Positions 23,927 to 32,977 of a DNA stretch of 43,115 nt are shown one piece after another (the stretch's first letter is position 1; every line of letters starts with the position of its first letter). Under the pieces are notes generated by a model. The model searched no databases. It had not been told where the DNA came from and saw nothing but the letters and a program-made list of their open reading frames with translations. Source of the stretch: Gammaproteobacteria bacterium (GTDB lineage: Bacteria; Pseudomonadota; Gammaproteobacteria; UBA6429; Thiohalophilaceae); contig JAJRYG010000061.1 of the NCBI GenBank assembly GCA_024275915.1, forward strand, positions 1 to 43,115, written 5' to 3'. The translations under genes and the position numbers were made by a program.

Positions 23927-25018
23927 CTAACCGGCACCGTCTTTGTTAGAAATCGACGGGCTCAAACTCTGTCCGCCGCGCATAACCATGGTTTCGAAAT
24001 CTTCGAGGGAGATAATGGTTTCCAGCGCATAGCGAATGAACAGCCGACCGGATTTTACCGGTGCGAAAGCATCCGGTGTTTCACCCACCGCCAGTTGCAA
24101 CAGGGTAAAGGGCAGGTTGCGCCCGACGCCCGCGGACAGGTAGATCCATGCCGGGAAACGCGGGTTGATTTCGATGAGCTGGTAATGGCCCTGATGGTCT
24201 CGCATCACTTCCACTTCGAGTGGCCCCCGCCAGTGAATCGCCCTGGCCAGTGATTCACTGGCTTCGAGCAGCGCCGGCTCGTCGATACTGATCCCCGCCC
24301 ATGCCTTACCCTTGTCGGTGATGGCCATTTTTTTCATCATTACCGGACCAAGCAGGTTACCCCTGCCATCACCCACTGCAGTGAGATTGTATTCCTCACC
24401 CGTGACGTATGCCTGAACCAGCACCGGGAATCCCCATTCGGCGGCAATCTTGCGGAAGGCTTCGGCACCTTCATCGGCACTGTGCACCACATGGGCCCCA
24501 TAGAAAATCCCTTTCACCACCAGAGGATAGGACCAGCCTTTTTCCTGGCAGTCATAGAAGAAACCGGCTTGGGTAATGGGCGTGATTTCGGGAGAGGCAA
24601 TACCTGCCATGTCTGCCAGCTCAGGCAGGCGATCCTTGTTGCGCAGGCGAAGTTGCTGTGCATCGGGCAGGAAGGTTTTCAGCCCCATCTGCTGCAGGGC
24701 CGGCAGCAATCTGACCATGCCCGGCAGCTCCGCATCGAGACAGGGCAGCAGGACATCGATGTTCTCCTGCTGCTGGATGTGCTGCAGCTGATCGAGCAGA
24801 GCCTGATCCCCGGACGAAGGGTAAGGTAACAGGTAGGCGGCATCACAGTATTGTGGCAGGTAAAAGCCCGGTTCCAGGGCATCGTAACCGAGGCCGATGA
24901 TGCGCCCTCTGAAACCAGTGGCTTCACGCAGGCAACGGGCAACGGCAAGTCCCGGACCGGGATTGTCGGGTCGGGTATTCATGCCGGTGATGGCCACGGT
25001 CATGTCGAGTTCGCTCAT
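23927..25018 (-). CDS. ATP-grasp ligase (carbamoyl-phosphate synthase-like)
   Basis: 363 residues. The N-terminal pre-ATP-grasp Rossmann region starts VAITGMNTRPDNPGPGLAVA. The ATP-grasp core follows: NKDRLPELADMAGI, YPLVVKGIFYGA with the ATP lysine, VLVQAYVTGEEYNLTAV, and the metal-binding acidic residues in LEVEVMRDHQGHYQLIEINPRF. The arrangement is close to carbamoyl-phosphate synthase large subunit and PylC-type ligases, which join an amino acid or acid to an amine. The substrate is unknown. Its ATG overlaps the PqqD-like stop by one base (TGATG), indicating translational coupling. An ATG at 25006 is an alternative start. Confidence 0.88.
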   Translation of the reverse strand: MSELDMTVAITGMNTRPDNPGPGLAVARCLREATGFRGRIIGLGYDALEPGFYLPQYCDAAYLLPYPSSGDQALLDQLQHIQQQENIDVLLPCLDAELPGMVRLLPALQQMGLKTFLPDAQQLRLRNKDRLPELADMAGIASPEITPITQAGFFYDCQEKGWSYPLVVKGIFYGAHVVHSADEGAEAFRKIAAEWGFPVLVQAYVTGEEYNLTAVGDGRGNLLGPVMMKKMAITDKGKAWAGISIDEPALLEASESLARAIHWRGPLEVEVMRDHQGHYQLIEINPRFPAWIYLSAGVGRNLPFTLLQLAVGETPDAFAPVKSGRLFIRYALETIISLEDFETMVMRGGQSLSPSISNKDGAG

Positions 25019-25290
25019 CAGCTTCCCACGTGTTCGCGCAGAGCACCGAGAAACTCGAGGACATCACGCTCGATGGTGCGCGGCTCGGCATCATATTCAC
25101 TGGCAAGCAGCTGCAACAATTCGTCGAACCGCAGGTTCTTCTGTAACAGATGCAACAGCTGCACACCGGTTTCATTGACGGTGAAGTTGTTACCCGTGGC
25201 CGGATCGAAAATGAAACCACTTTCACTGATGGCCAGTCGGTGCAGGACGTCGGCAGAAGGGAGCAGTTCGGTGTTGTCCTGTGTGTTCAT
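25018..25290 (-). CDS. PqqD-family small protein
   Basis: 90 residues from the ATG at 25290; open frame extends to 25383, but the extra residues do not match the family. It shows the PqqD pattern: GFIFDPATGNNFTVNETGVQLLHLL, then ELLQLLASEYDAEPRTIERDVLEFLGAL. PqqD proteins bind precursor peptides for modifying enzymes (the RRE fold). Here the following gene is an ATP-grasp enzyme rather than a radical SAM protein, and no precursor peptide is obvious nearby. It is the first gene of the four-gene cassette, so it could be peptide chaperone or carrier for it. Confidence 0.85.
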   Translation of the reverse strand: MNTQDNTELLPSADVLHRLAISESGFIFDPATGNNFTVNETGVQLLHLLQKNLRFDELLQLLASEYDAEPRTIERDVLEFLGALREHVGS

Positions 25291-25519
25291 GGGATTGACC
25301 TGCAAGTTAGGTTGAAGGTAACGAGAGCCGTTCGTGGCATGAGACGATTTCATGGGACAAATCCCCATGAAGACAGTCATCATGTCGATCGCTATTCCAA
25401 AAGCTATCGGACGCCTGAAGAATAACTTAACATCGGGCTTGCCTGTTGTCTCATGATCAGGATCAAATCGTCACCGCAGGTGGTAATAATGATGGGCAGG
25501 ATCTGATGTTTCAATACAA

Positions 25520-25556
25520 GAAACCGCCAGCATCACTGAAGACTGACGGTTTCTGT
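25520..25556 (-). terminator. Terminator after the DUF4136 lipoprotein gene
   Basis: On the minus strand: AGAAACCG(T)CAG, a 12-base loop, CTG(G)CGGTTTCT, then TGTATTG. The stem is about 11 bp with one mismatch; the T-run is weak. It lies 20 bases after the lipoprotein stop and separates it from the PqqD cassette. Confidence 0.65.
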
Positions 25557-25576
25557 CACAGGCTGAATGATATGCC

Positions 25577-26110
25577 TTATTCGACAGGGGGCAGCTCGGA
25601 AAACAGCTTCTTGACCGCATAACGAATACGCTTGCTGGATTCTTCAGGAGAGCGTTCCTTCTTGTAGTCGGCCATGGCTTCACCCACCCAGATGGGGAAT
25701 CCGGTGGCATTGTCCACCAGCACAATAACCAGTGCACCCTTGGGAACATTCTTCATCAACTGCATTTTGGTTTCCGGATTTTCCACCAGTTCGAGTGCGG
25801 CCATGTCGATCCCCGCGGCAAAACCCACCAGCAGATCAGGGTTGTTGGAACTTTCCATGATCTTGCGCTTGCGCAGCTCGGTATCGATGGCGTACTTGAT
25901 TTCGGCATCGGCATCAAACCTGGAAGGTTCCCACTGACCCAGGGGGTCATTGATGATGGCGGCCGTGCCGAGCCAGCTATAGGTTTTGTAGCCGGCGAAG
26001 TTGGCCTTGGAATCCACTTTGGTGTTGGTCTTGATGTCATGGGTATCAAGTGCACAACCGGCAACAAAGGCAAGCAGCACCGCGATCGACAAAATTTTAA
26101 TCAGTTTCAT
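25577..26110 (-). CDS. DUF4136 family lipoprotein
   Basis: 177 residues from the ATG at 26110 (GGGAG ten bases upstream); a longer frame to 26221 is not supported. The signal ends in a lipobox, LLAFVAGC, so the mature protein is lipid-anchored. The DUF4136 domain starts FAGYKTYSWLGTA and includes AEIKYAIDTELRKRKIM, DLLVGFAAG and GALVIVLVDNATGFPIWVGEAM. These lipoproteins are widespread in the gammaproteobacterial envelope; function is not established. Confidence 0.9.
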   Translation of the reverse strand: MKLIKILSIAVLLAFVAGCALDTHDIKTNTKVDSKANFAGYKTYSWLGTAAIINDPLGQWEPSRFDADAEIKYAIDTELRKRKIMESSNNPDLLVGFAAGIDMAALELVENPETKMQLMKNVPKGALVIVLVDNATGFPIWVGEAMADYKKERSPEESSKRIRYAVKKLFSELPPVE

Positions 26111-26418
26111 TGGAAACAATCTCCCGTTGATTTCGTTTTTTGTTGGCCATACTTTGGCATGAAGACATGATTGACATCGACAGATCCTCCTATAGGGCAA
26201 TCTTGATGCGCCCACAATCATGACAGAAACTACCGATGAAGACTAACCCGATTGATGCACGAATGACTGGATTTAAGCGGCCGGGAAGAAAAAAGTGTTC
26301 TTTCCATGGCGCCTGTGCAAGACGGGCGACATTATCCCTGATAAACATCAGTATATTGTGTCTGTGCCCGGTGGCAAAAAATCAAGCTCATGGGGAAAGA
26401 CACATGCAGCAGACTGTT
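26111..26418. other. Intergenic region upstream of the DUF4136 gene
   Basis: 308 bases between the HDOD stop and the DUF4136 start, both on the minus strand. It carries the promoter of the lipoprotein, not assigned with confidence. The right end abuts a hairpin that overlaps the HDOD stop codon. No gene or RNA was recognised. Confidence 0.6.
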
Positions 26419-26431
26419 TCAGTCACTGCTG
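26407..26431. other. Hairpin overlapping the HDOD stop codon
   Basis: CAGCA-GACTG, loop TTT, CAGTC, two unpaired bases, TGCTG. The HDOD stop (TCA on plus, 26419-26421) sits in its loop and stem. On the minus strand no strong T-run follows (TTTCC some bases later). Possibly a weak terminator. Confidence 0.5.
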
Positions 26432-27273
26432 AAGAAGGCCCGACGTGACGCACCCAGTTGCTGACGGGCAAACTCGATGGCGCCAGGCAGGTCATCCATG
26501 CCCAGTCCGGTCTGTTCCCAGCAAACCGGATCCAGTTGCAGGTTTTCGATCACCTCCGCATCGGACAGGTGCATGCCTTCGGCGATGCCATTGGCAATGT
26601 GTACGATACCCACCACACGGGAAAATTCACGGGCCTCGCCGGGAGAATGATGAAAGGCGATGACTTCGACAATCTGGGCTGGCAGATTCCAGTTACGGGC
26701 CAGTTCGGCACCAACCCGAGTGTGATCGGTACCGATAAATTCGTTTTCCGCCTCGACCATTTCCAGGGGATGTTCCCCTTCAACCGTCGCGAGAATGGCA
26801 TCGCTCATTTGCTGTGGATAACGATGAAACAGCAGCAGCTGCCCCACATCGTGCAACAGGCCAACAGTAAACAGGGATCCGAAATGGCCCGGCAGGCTGT
26901 CCGCCAGCGACTGGGCTACCAGCCCGCAATACAGGCTGTGCATCCAGAAATCTTCGACGGCGATGATATCCACCGAGACATTGGCAAACGTCTTCGCCGC
27001 GGCCGTGGAAACCACCAGGTCACGCACCTGTTTCATGCCCAGTAACGCCACAGCCCGACGTACGTCACTGATTTCACTGACAAAACCGTAAAACGGGCTG
27101 TTGGCGATACCCAGCAGTCGCAAAGTCAGGCCCGGATCATGACTGAGGAGTTCCCCCAGTTCCTCGATACTGCAGTCGGGATCTTCCACCATGGCGTTGA
27201 CCTGCATGACCACTTCGGGCAGGGAAATCAACTCCCGGTAATCCCTGACTATCAATGTTGCCAAATCCTGCAT
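26419..27273 (-). CDS. HDOD domain signalling protein
   Basis: 284 residues, almost entirely one HDOD domain, a non-catalytic relative of HD phosphohydrolases. Visible family segments are ISLPEVVMQVNAMVEDPD, LSHDPGLTLRLLGIANSPFYG, VALLGMKQVRDLVVS and GLLHDVGQLLLFHRYP. An HD-like GLLHDVG and IAFHHSP are retained, though the full metal site of HD-GYP enzymes is not. HDOD proteins work in stress, motility and c-di-GMP circuits; here the EAL protein gene lies 700 bases away. Divergent from the aldolase gene. Confidence 0.9.
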   Translation of the reverse strand: MQDLATLIVRDYRELISLPEVVMQVNAMVEDPDCSIEELGELLSHDPGLTLRLLGIANSPFYGFVSEISDVRRAVALLGMKQVRDLVVSTAAAKTFANVSVDIIAVEDFWMHSLYCGLVAQSLADSLPGHFGSLFTVGLLHDVGQLLLFHRYPQQMSDAILATVEGEHPLEMVEAENEFIGTDHTRVGAELARNWNLPAQIVEVIAFHHSPGEAREFSRVVGIVHIANGIAEGMHLSDAEVIENLQLDPVCWEQTGLGMDDLPGAIEFARQQLGASRRAFFSSD

Positions 27274-27389
27274 AAAAGCCTGCGATTCCAGTAGTATGTC
27301 TATCCTGATATATCGGCCGCTGCCACGAAAAGGTAAACATGATGGCGGCCCGGCTGATACAATTGTGTGACACAGTTGGTACTTTATAT

Positions 27390-27950
27390 ATGATGAACAA
27401 TAAACAGGAACTGATTCAGTATTACCGCTGGCTGCGCCAGTACGGCCTGAATGACTCCCACAGTGGAAATGCCTCCATTCGGGACAACGACACCATCTGG
27501 GTCACTCCCACGGGGGCCTGCGCCGACACCCTGCACGAGGATCAGCTGGTTGCCTGCTACCTGGATGGCCACACGGGTGAAGGCGCCTCCCTGGATGCGC
27601 CCCTGCACATCCAGGTCTACCAGGCCAACCCGCAGGCCAATGCCGTGCTGCACAGTCATGGTCCTCACACGGTGGCCCTGACCCTGAACGGTGAGGACTT
27701 TCAACCCATTGATTTTGAAGGCCAGTATTATTTCCAGACCGTGCCTGTCATCAACATCGACTATCAGGACTACGTGACCCAGGCGCCGGCCCGGGTGGCC
27801 GCAAAACTTGCCGAACAGCCGATTACCGTGGTCCGCGGCCACGGGGTCTACGCCCAGGCCGCAAGCCTGAATCTGGCCTACAAATGGACCTGTTCGCTCG
27901 AACTGTCGGCAAAAACTGCCTTTATTGCCCGCCTTGCTGGAAAAGCCTGA
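27390..27950 (+). CDS. Class II aldolase/adducin family protein
   Basis: 186 residues from the ATG at 27390. Related to L-fuculose-phosphate aldolase and ribulose-phosphate epimerase. It has GNASIRDND and TPTGA for phosphate binding and the zinc ligands H88, H90 (LHSHGPHTV) and H151 (RGHGVYA). Where many family members have Glu as catalytic acid (SEWPLH pattern), this one has Asp in SLDAPLH, a conservative change that may alter activity. The longer frame to 27339 lacks support. The substrate is not known; it stands alone between signalling genes. Confidence 0.85.
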   Translation: MMNNKQELIQYYRWLRQYGLNDSHSGNASIRDNDTIWVTPTGACADTLHEDQLVACYLDGHTGEGASLDAPLHIQVYQANPQANAVLHSHGPHTVALTLNGEDFQPIDFEGQYYFQTVPVINIDYQDYVTQAPARVAAKLAEQPITVVRGHGVYAQAASLNLAYKWTCSLELSAKTAFIARLAGKA

Positions 27951-27990
27951 TTGCAAACCCATCTGGCCCTGCGTACCCTGAATCCACTGC

Positions 27991-30021
27991 ATGAATGAAG
28001 CTGATAAAAAAAGAATCCACCACAACCTGAAAAAGGTGTTGTACCTGCCTTTCTTCCTGCTGGTCTTGCTCGTGCTGCTGCTGGTACTGGGATATCTGGG
28101 CTGGACCGGCAATACCAGCCTGCCTCCCGTGCCACTGGCAATCGTCCTGGTTGCAATCTCGCTTGTCCTGTTATTGACCTTGCTGCAAATATCGAGGCTC
28201 TACAGACGGGTCACCCTGGATGTGGAAACCATCCACGCGGCCATAAACTTCTCCCGGGATGAAATCGAACAGCAATACCGGCAGCAGACTCAGCAACTGC
28301 AGCAGAGCCACAAGCTTTACCAGGAAATGGTGGAAAGTGCCAACAGCATCATTCTGCGCTGGGACACCGAAGGAATCATCCGTTTCGTCAATGCCTACGC
28401 GGTGGACTTCTTCGGCTTTCGGGAAGATGAAATGTGCGGCAAGAGTGTCATGGAAACCATCGTACCGAAAACGGAAAGTACCGGCCGGGATCTGGCCTAC
28501 ATGATCGAGGACATCGGCAGAAATCCCGAAGACTACATCCAGAACGAAAACGAGAATATCAAGAAGAACGGTGAACGGATCTGGGTTTCCTGGAACAACA
28601 AGGCGGTCAAGGACGAACAGGGTAACACGATAGAAATCCTTTCCATTGGCAACAACATCACCGATCGCAAGGAATACGAGCAACGCATCTATCAGCTCGC
28701 TCACTATGATCCCCTGACCGGCCTGCCCAATCGTGCCATGTTCATGGAACGGCTCAACATGGCCATGCTGTCAGGCAGACACCGCAATGTCACCCTACCG
28801 GTTTTTTATATCGATCTGGATCGCTTCAAGCCCATCAATGACTCCCTCGGCCACCACACGGGAGACCTGTTGCTCAAGCAGCTAGCAACGCGTTTGTCCG
28901 GTTGTATTCGCAGCAACGAAATCCTCGCGCGCATGGGCGGGGATGAATTCATGGTGATCCTCGAACAGGAAAACAGCAAAGAAAAAGCCATGGAGTCGGC
29001 CCGCCACGTGGCCCGGCACATGCTGGATGTCATGTCAGCTCCGTATGACCTGAATGGTAACCAGATTTTCATTTCCGGCAGCATCGGCATAGTCCTGTCT
29101 CCCGATGATGGAGATGAGCAGTCCATGCTGATCAAGAATGCTGATATTGCCATGTACCATGCCAAACAGAAAGGCAAGAACTGCTTCCAGTTTTACGAAG
29201 CCCACATGAATGCCCGGGCGCTGGAACGGCTGCAAATGGAAACCGAGTTGCGCAAGGCCATCAGCAACAATAATCTCGATATCCACTATCAGCCCACCTA
29301 CAACCTCAATACCGGCAAGCTCGAATGTGTCGAAGCCCTGTTGCGCTGGCAACACCTTGAACTTGGAGATGTCCCACCCAACAGCTTTATCCCGGTTGCC
29401 GAAGAAACCGGTCTGATCATTCCGCTGGGCGAATGGGTGCTCAGGCACGTCATCGACCAGGCGGCAAAATGGCGGGGCTCTGCCGGCCATGATTTTGTCG
29501 TGGCCATCAATCTTTCCATGCGCCAGTTCGAACACAAGCAACTGCTGGTTACCATATCTTCCATTCTCGCGGATACCGGTTTCCCTGCGGAAAACCTCGG
29601 CCTGGAGATTACCGAAAGCACCATCATGCAGAATTCCCAGCAGGCGCTGGAAATCCTCCAGCAACTCAAGGAAATGGGGATCAAGCTGTTCATCGACGAT
29701 TTTGGCACGGGCTATTCCTCCCTGGCACGCCTGCGTGACCTGCCCATTCACACCGTCAAGATCGACCGCTCTTTCATTGCCGACATCAGCTCTCATCCAA
29801 AGAATGCCCGCATCGTCGATACCATCATTTCCATGGCCCACAATCTCAACATCAATGTGATTGCCGAAGGGGTGGAAAACCAGCAGCAGCTCGATTATCT
29901 CTGCCAGCGAGGCTGTTATTGCATCCAGGGTTATTTCATCAGCAGGCCCTTGGCCAGCCGGGAAGTCGAAAAACTGCTGGGCAAAACGCTGGAACAGAGC
30001 CAGGTGACGAGTGACGAGTGA
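27991..30021 (+). CDS. Membrane-anchored PAS-GGDEF-EAL protein
   Basis: 676 residues. Two N-terminal transmembrane helices (about 15-35 and 49-67) and a coiled-coil segment (EIEQQYRQQTQQLQQSH) precede a PAS domain (about 105-230; ANSIILRWDTEGIIRFVN). The GGDEF domain has the active-type signature RMGGDEF. The inhibitory RxxD site is RSNE, so product inhibition may be lost. The EAL domain keeps EALLRW, NLSMRQ, EITES, DDFGTGYSSL, KIDRSF and AEGVEN. It could make or break c-di-GMP according to the PAS signal. The stop codon lies in a 7-bp triple repeat. Confidence 0.93.
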   Translation: MNEADKKRIHHNLKKVLYLPFFLLVLLVLLLVLGYLGWTGNTSLPPVPLAIVLVAISLVLLLTLLQISRLYRRVTLDVETIHAAINFSRDEIEQQYRQQTQQLQQSHKLYQEMVESANSIILRWDTEGIIRFVNAYAVDFFGFREDEMCGKSVMETIVPKTESTGRDLAYMIEDIGRNPEDYIQNENENIKKNGERIWVSWNNKAVKDEQGNTIEILSIGNNITDRKEYEQRIYQLAHYDPLTGLPNRAMFMERLNMAMLSGRHRNVTLPVFYIDLDRFKPINDSLGHHTGDLLLKQLATRLSGCIRSNEILARMGGDEFMVILEQENSKEKAMESARHVARHMLDVMSAPYDLNGNQIFISGSIGIVLSPDDGDEQSMLIKNADIAMYHAKQKGKNCFQFYEAHMNARALERLQMETELRKAISNNNLDIHYQPTYNLNTGKLECVEALLRWQHLELGDVPPNSFIPVAEETGLIIPLGEWVLRHVIDQAAKWRGSAGHDFVVAINLSMRQFEHKQLLVTISSILADTGFPAENLGLEITESTIMQNSQQALEILQQLKEMGIKLFIDDFGTGYSSLARLRDLPIHTVKIDRSFIADISSHPKNARIVDTIISMAHNLNINVIAEGVENQQQLDYLCQRGCYCIQGYFISRPLASREVEKLLGKTLEQSQVTSDE

Positions 30022-30024
30022 CGA
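30004..30024. repeat. Heptanucleotide tandem repeat (GTGACGA x3) across a stop codon
   Basis: Three perfect units of GTGACGA cover the last codons and the TGA of the PAS-GGDEF-EAL gene. Since seven is not a multiple of three, loss or gain of a unit changes the C-terminal residues. Confidence 0.95.
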
Positions 30025-30190
30025 GGCAGTCAAGTCGACAGGGATGTCTTCACGACGTCTGAACATCAATCACTTGCTCCGGCCGCAAGGTGAGTATGCA
30101 TTTTCTCCGGTTTACACAACAGCTTGACTGCTCAGATCAACCAATCAGTGTTAAACTTGCTGTTCGTCACCAACATCCGTAAACCACATC

Positions 30191-30991
30191 ATGAATTCAT
30201 CCAGCTTACCTGTCGTCATGTGTTTTTCCGGCCTCGACAGCACCGGCGGTGCCGGTCTGCAGGCTGACATCGAGGCGGTGGCCAGCATGGGCTGTCATGC
30301 CTGTCCGGTGGCCACGGCCCTGACGGTGCAGGACACCCGCAAGGTCCACCGCTTCGAACCGGTAGACCCTGTGCTGTTCGAGGAACAGGCCCGCACCGTG
30401 CTGGCCGACATCCGGCCTCATGTGTTCAAGCTCGGCATGCTGGGCGATGTGGCCATCATCGAGGTGGTGGCAACGATTCTTGGCGACTACGACGACATAC
30501 CCGTGGTCCTCGACCCGGTACTCAGCGCAGGGGGTGGCGGTTCACTGGGTTCGGACGAAATGCTTGCCGCCATGCACGAGAAACTGCTTCCGCAGGTCAC
30601 CGTGCTGACGCCCAACAGTCCGGAAGCGCGACGGCTGGTTCCCGATGCCGACAGCCTGCAGGCCTGCGGGGAAGCCCTGATGAATGCCGGTTGTGATTTT
30701 GTCCTCATCACCGGTGAACACGAAAGTGCCGAACACATCGAGAATCGGCTGTTCGCCAACCACAAGTTACTGGAAACCTTCAGCTGGGACCGGCTACCGG
30801 GCAGTTTTCATGGTTCGGGTTGCACCCTCAGTGCCAGCCTCGCCGGTCTGATGGCTCATGGGCTGGAAACCTTTACGGCCATTCACGAAGCCCAGGAATA
30901 CACCTGGGAAACCCTCCAGCATGCCTGTCAGGTGGGCAAGGGCCAAGCCCTGCCCAACCGTTTTTTCTGGGCACGGGGTGAATACGACTAG
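30191..30991 (+). CDS. thiD: Hydroxymethylpyrimidine (phospho)kinase
   Basis: 266 residues. A ribokinase-fold enzyme that phosphorylates HMP and HMP-P in thiamine synthesis. The N-terminal substrate motif is SGLDSTGGAGLQADIEA; ALTVQDT follows. The ATP/anion-hole region is GSFHGSGCTLSASLAGLMA near the C-terminus. The catalytic base is Asp/Cys-region of GCTL. It directly abuts thiE: the stop TAG ends at 30991 and thiE begins at 30992. No TPP riboswitch was seen upstream. Confidence 0.94.
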   Translation: MNSSSLPVVMCFSGLDSTGGAGLQADIEAVASMGCHACPVATALTVQDTRKVHRFEPVDPVLFEEQARTVLADIRPHVFKLGMLGDVAIIEVVATILGDYDDIPVVLDPVLSAGGGGSLGSDEMLAAMHEKLLPQVTVLTPNSPEARRLVPDADSLQACGEALMNAGCDFVLITGEHESAEHIENRLFANHKLLETFSWDRLPGSFHGSGCTLSASLAGLMAHGLETFTAIHEAQEYTWETLQHACQVGKGQALPNRFFWARGEYD

Positions 30992-31651
30992 ATGCCGGCC
31001 TTGCATACCGCTTCCTTGACCGGCCTGTACGGGATCACCGATCCTCTGCTGTGCGGCCCACGGCTGCTCGAGGATGCACGCCTCGCCCTCGAGGCAGGCG
31101 TGCAGATTCTCCAGTACCGCAACAAGCAGGCCAGCCCCGGCCAGCAGCAAGAAGAAGCCCTGGCACTGAAACGGCTTTGCCAGCAACATGGGGGACTGTT
31201 CATCATCAATGATGATGCAGCCCTGGCCGCCGACGTCGATGCCGACGGAGTACACCTGGGGCAAAAGGATCCCGCCCTCGGCGAGGCCCGGCAACTGCTG
31301 GGCAAGAATAAAATTATTGGCATCTCCTGCAACAACCGCTTCGACTACGCCCTGGCGGCCCAGCAGCAGGGTGCCGACTACGTGGCCTTTGGCCGCTTCT
31401 TTGCCTCCCGCACCAAGCCCGGGGCACCTCAGGCCGAGGTCGAGCTCCTGCGGCGTGCCCGCAGCGAACTGGAACTGCCCGTGGTCGCCATCGGCGGGAT
31501 CACGCCTGACAACGGTGCCGAACTGCTCGAGGCCGGCGCTCAGATGCTGGCGGTGATTCATGGTATATTTGGCACCCCGGATATCGACCAGGCGGTGCGC
31601 CGCTATCGCTGCCTGTTTGACCAATCATTTATCAAGATGACCCAAGGATAA
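30992..31651 (+). CDS. thiE: Thiamine-phosphate synthase
   Basis: 219 residues. It joins HMP-PP and thiazole phosphate to thiamine phosphate. Family motifs on the TIM barrel are [51 protein letters not shown] and [17 protein letters not shown], then [10 protein letters not shown]. Its ATG immediately follows the thiD stop; hemL starts four bases after it. The triplet thiD-thiE-hemL is a common gammaproteobacterial arrangement. Confidence 0.96.
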   Translation: MPALHTASLTGLYGITDPLLCGPRLLEDARLALEAGVQILQYRNKQASPGQQQEEALALKRLCQQHGGLFIINDDAALAADVDADGVHLGQKDPALGEARQLLGKNKIIGISCNNRFDYALAAQQQGADYVAFGRFFASRTKPGAPQAEVELLRRARSELELPVVAIGGITPDNGAELLEAGAQMLAVIHGIFGTPDIDQAVRRYRCLFDQSFIKMTQG

Positions 31652-31655
31652 AACC

Positions 31656-32936
31656 ATGTCCCGATCCCATGACCTTTTCGTTCTTGCCCAGCAACACATT
31701 CCCGGTGGCGTCAACTCGCCGGTCCGCGCCTTCAAGGGTGTCGGTGGTGATCCTGTATTTTTCAAGCGTGCCAAGGGCGCCTTTGTCTTCGATGCCGATG
31801 ACAAGCCATATATCGACTACGTCGGCTCCTGGGGCCCGATGATCGTCGGCCATGCCCATGACGAAGTGCTCGATGCCGTGCAAAAGACCATGGTCAATGG
31901 GCTGAGCTTTGGTGCGCCCACCGAGCTGGAAACCGAAATGGCCGACATGGTGTGCAAGCTGATGCCATCCCTTGACATGGTCCGCATGGTCAGCTCCGGC
32001 ACCGAAGCCACCATGAGTGCCCTGCGCCTGGCGCGGGGATTCACCGGCCGCGACAAGATCGTCAAGTTCGAAGGCTGCTACCACGGTCATTCAGACTCGC
32101 TGCTGGTCAAGGCCGGCTCCGGTGCCCTGACCCTGGGGGTCCCCACTTCACCGGGCGTACCGGCCTCGGTGGCCGAGCACACCCTTACCCTCACCTATAA
32201 CGACAGTCACCAGGTGACCGAACTGTTCAAAAAAATGGGTGACCAGATCGCCTGCATCATCGTCGAGCCGGTGGCCGGCAACATGAACTGCATTCCGCCT
32301 GAACCGGGTTTCCTCGAAACCTTGCGCAAGGTCTGTGATGATCATGGCAGTGTGCTGATTTTTGATGAGGTGATGACCGGCTTTCGCGTCAGCCTCGCCG
32401 GTGCCCAGGGCCACTACGGTATCACACCGGATCTCACCACCCTGGGCAAGGTCATCGGTGGCGGCATGCCGGTGGGGGCCTTTGGTGGCAAGCGGGAAAT
32501 CATGGAATACATCGCCCCGCTGGGGCCGGTCTATCAGGCCGGGACCCTGTCAGGCAACCCTGTGGCCATGGCCGCCGGCCTCAAAACTCTCGAGCTCATA
32601 TCCCAACCTGACTTCTTCAGCCGCCTGGAAGACAAGGTCAGTGCCCTGACCACGGGCATGAAGATGATCGCCCAGGAGCACGGCATCCCCTTCACCACCA
32701 ACCAGGTGGGCGGCATGTTTGGCCTGTTCTTCAGCGAAGAAGCCCGGATCAGCAACTTCGCTCAGGCCAGTGCCTGCGACGCAGAACGTTTCAAAACCTT
32801 CTATCACGGCATGCTCGAGGCCGGGGTCTATCTGGCCCCGTCTTCCTATGAGGCCGGCTTTGTTTCCAGCGCCCACACGGACGAAGACATCACCGACACC
32901 CTGGAGGCGGTGGAAGCGGTCTTCAAGATGCTCTGA
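31656..32936 (+). CDS. hemL: Glutamate-1-semialdehyde 2,1-aminomutase
   Basis: 426 residues, usual length. It converts glutamate-1-semialdehyde to 5-aminolevulinate, the C5 entry to heme. The PLP lysine is K265 in [18 protein letters not shown]; the gate loop SPGVP and cofactor residues FDEVMTGFR are in place, as is the N-terminal [17 protein letters not shown]-type ribosome site overlaps the end of thiE. Confidence 0.97.
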   Translation: MSRSHDLFVLAQQHIPGGVNSPVRAFKGVGGDPVFFKRAKGAFVFDADDKPYIDYVGSWGPMIVGHAHDEVLDAVQKTMVNGLSFGAPTELETEMADMVCKLMPSLDMVRMVSSGTEATMSALRLARGFTGRDKIVKFEGCYHGHSDSLLVKAGSGALTLGVPTSPGVPASVAEHTLTLTYNDSHQVTELFKKMGDQIACIIVEPVAGNMNCIPPEPGFLETLRKVCDDHGSVLIFDEVMTGFRVSLAGAQGHYGITPDLTTLGKVIGGGMPVGAFGGKREIMEYIAPLGPVYQAGTLSGNPVAMAAGLKTLELISQPDFFSRLEDKVSALTTGMKMIAQEHGIPFTTNQVGGMFGLFFSEEARISNFAQASACDAERFKTFYHGMLEAGVYLAPSSYEAGFVSSAHTDEDITDTLEAVEAVFKML

Positions 32937-32977
32937 GTTTCCGTATCGGAACCATCACAACCACACGGAAGAGAAAA

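Noticed and set aside
30022-30190. TPP riboswitch before thiD
   Set aside because: No CTGAGA/ACCTGA thi-box pair or matching stems were found in the spacer.
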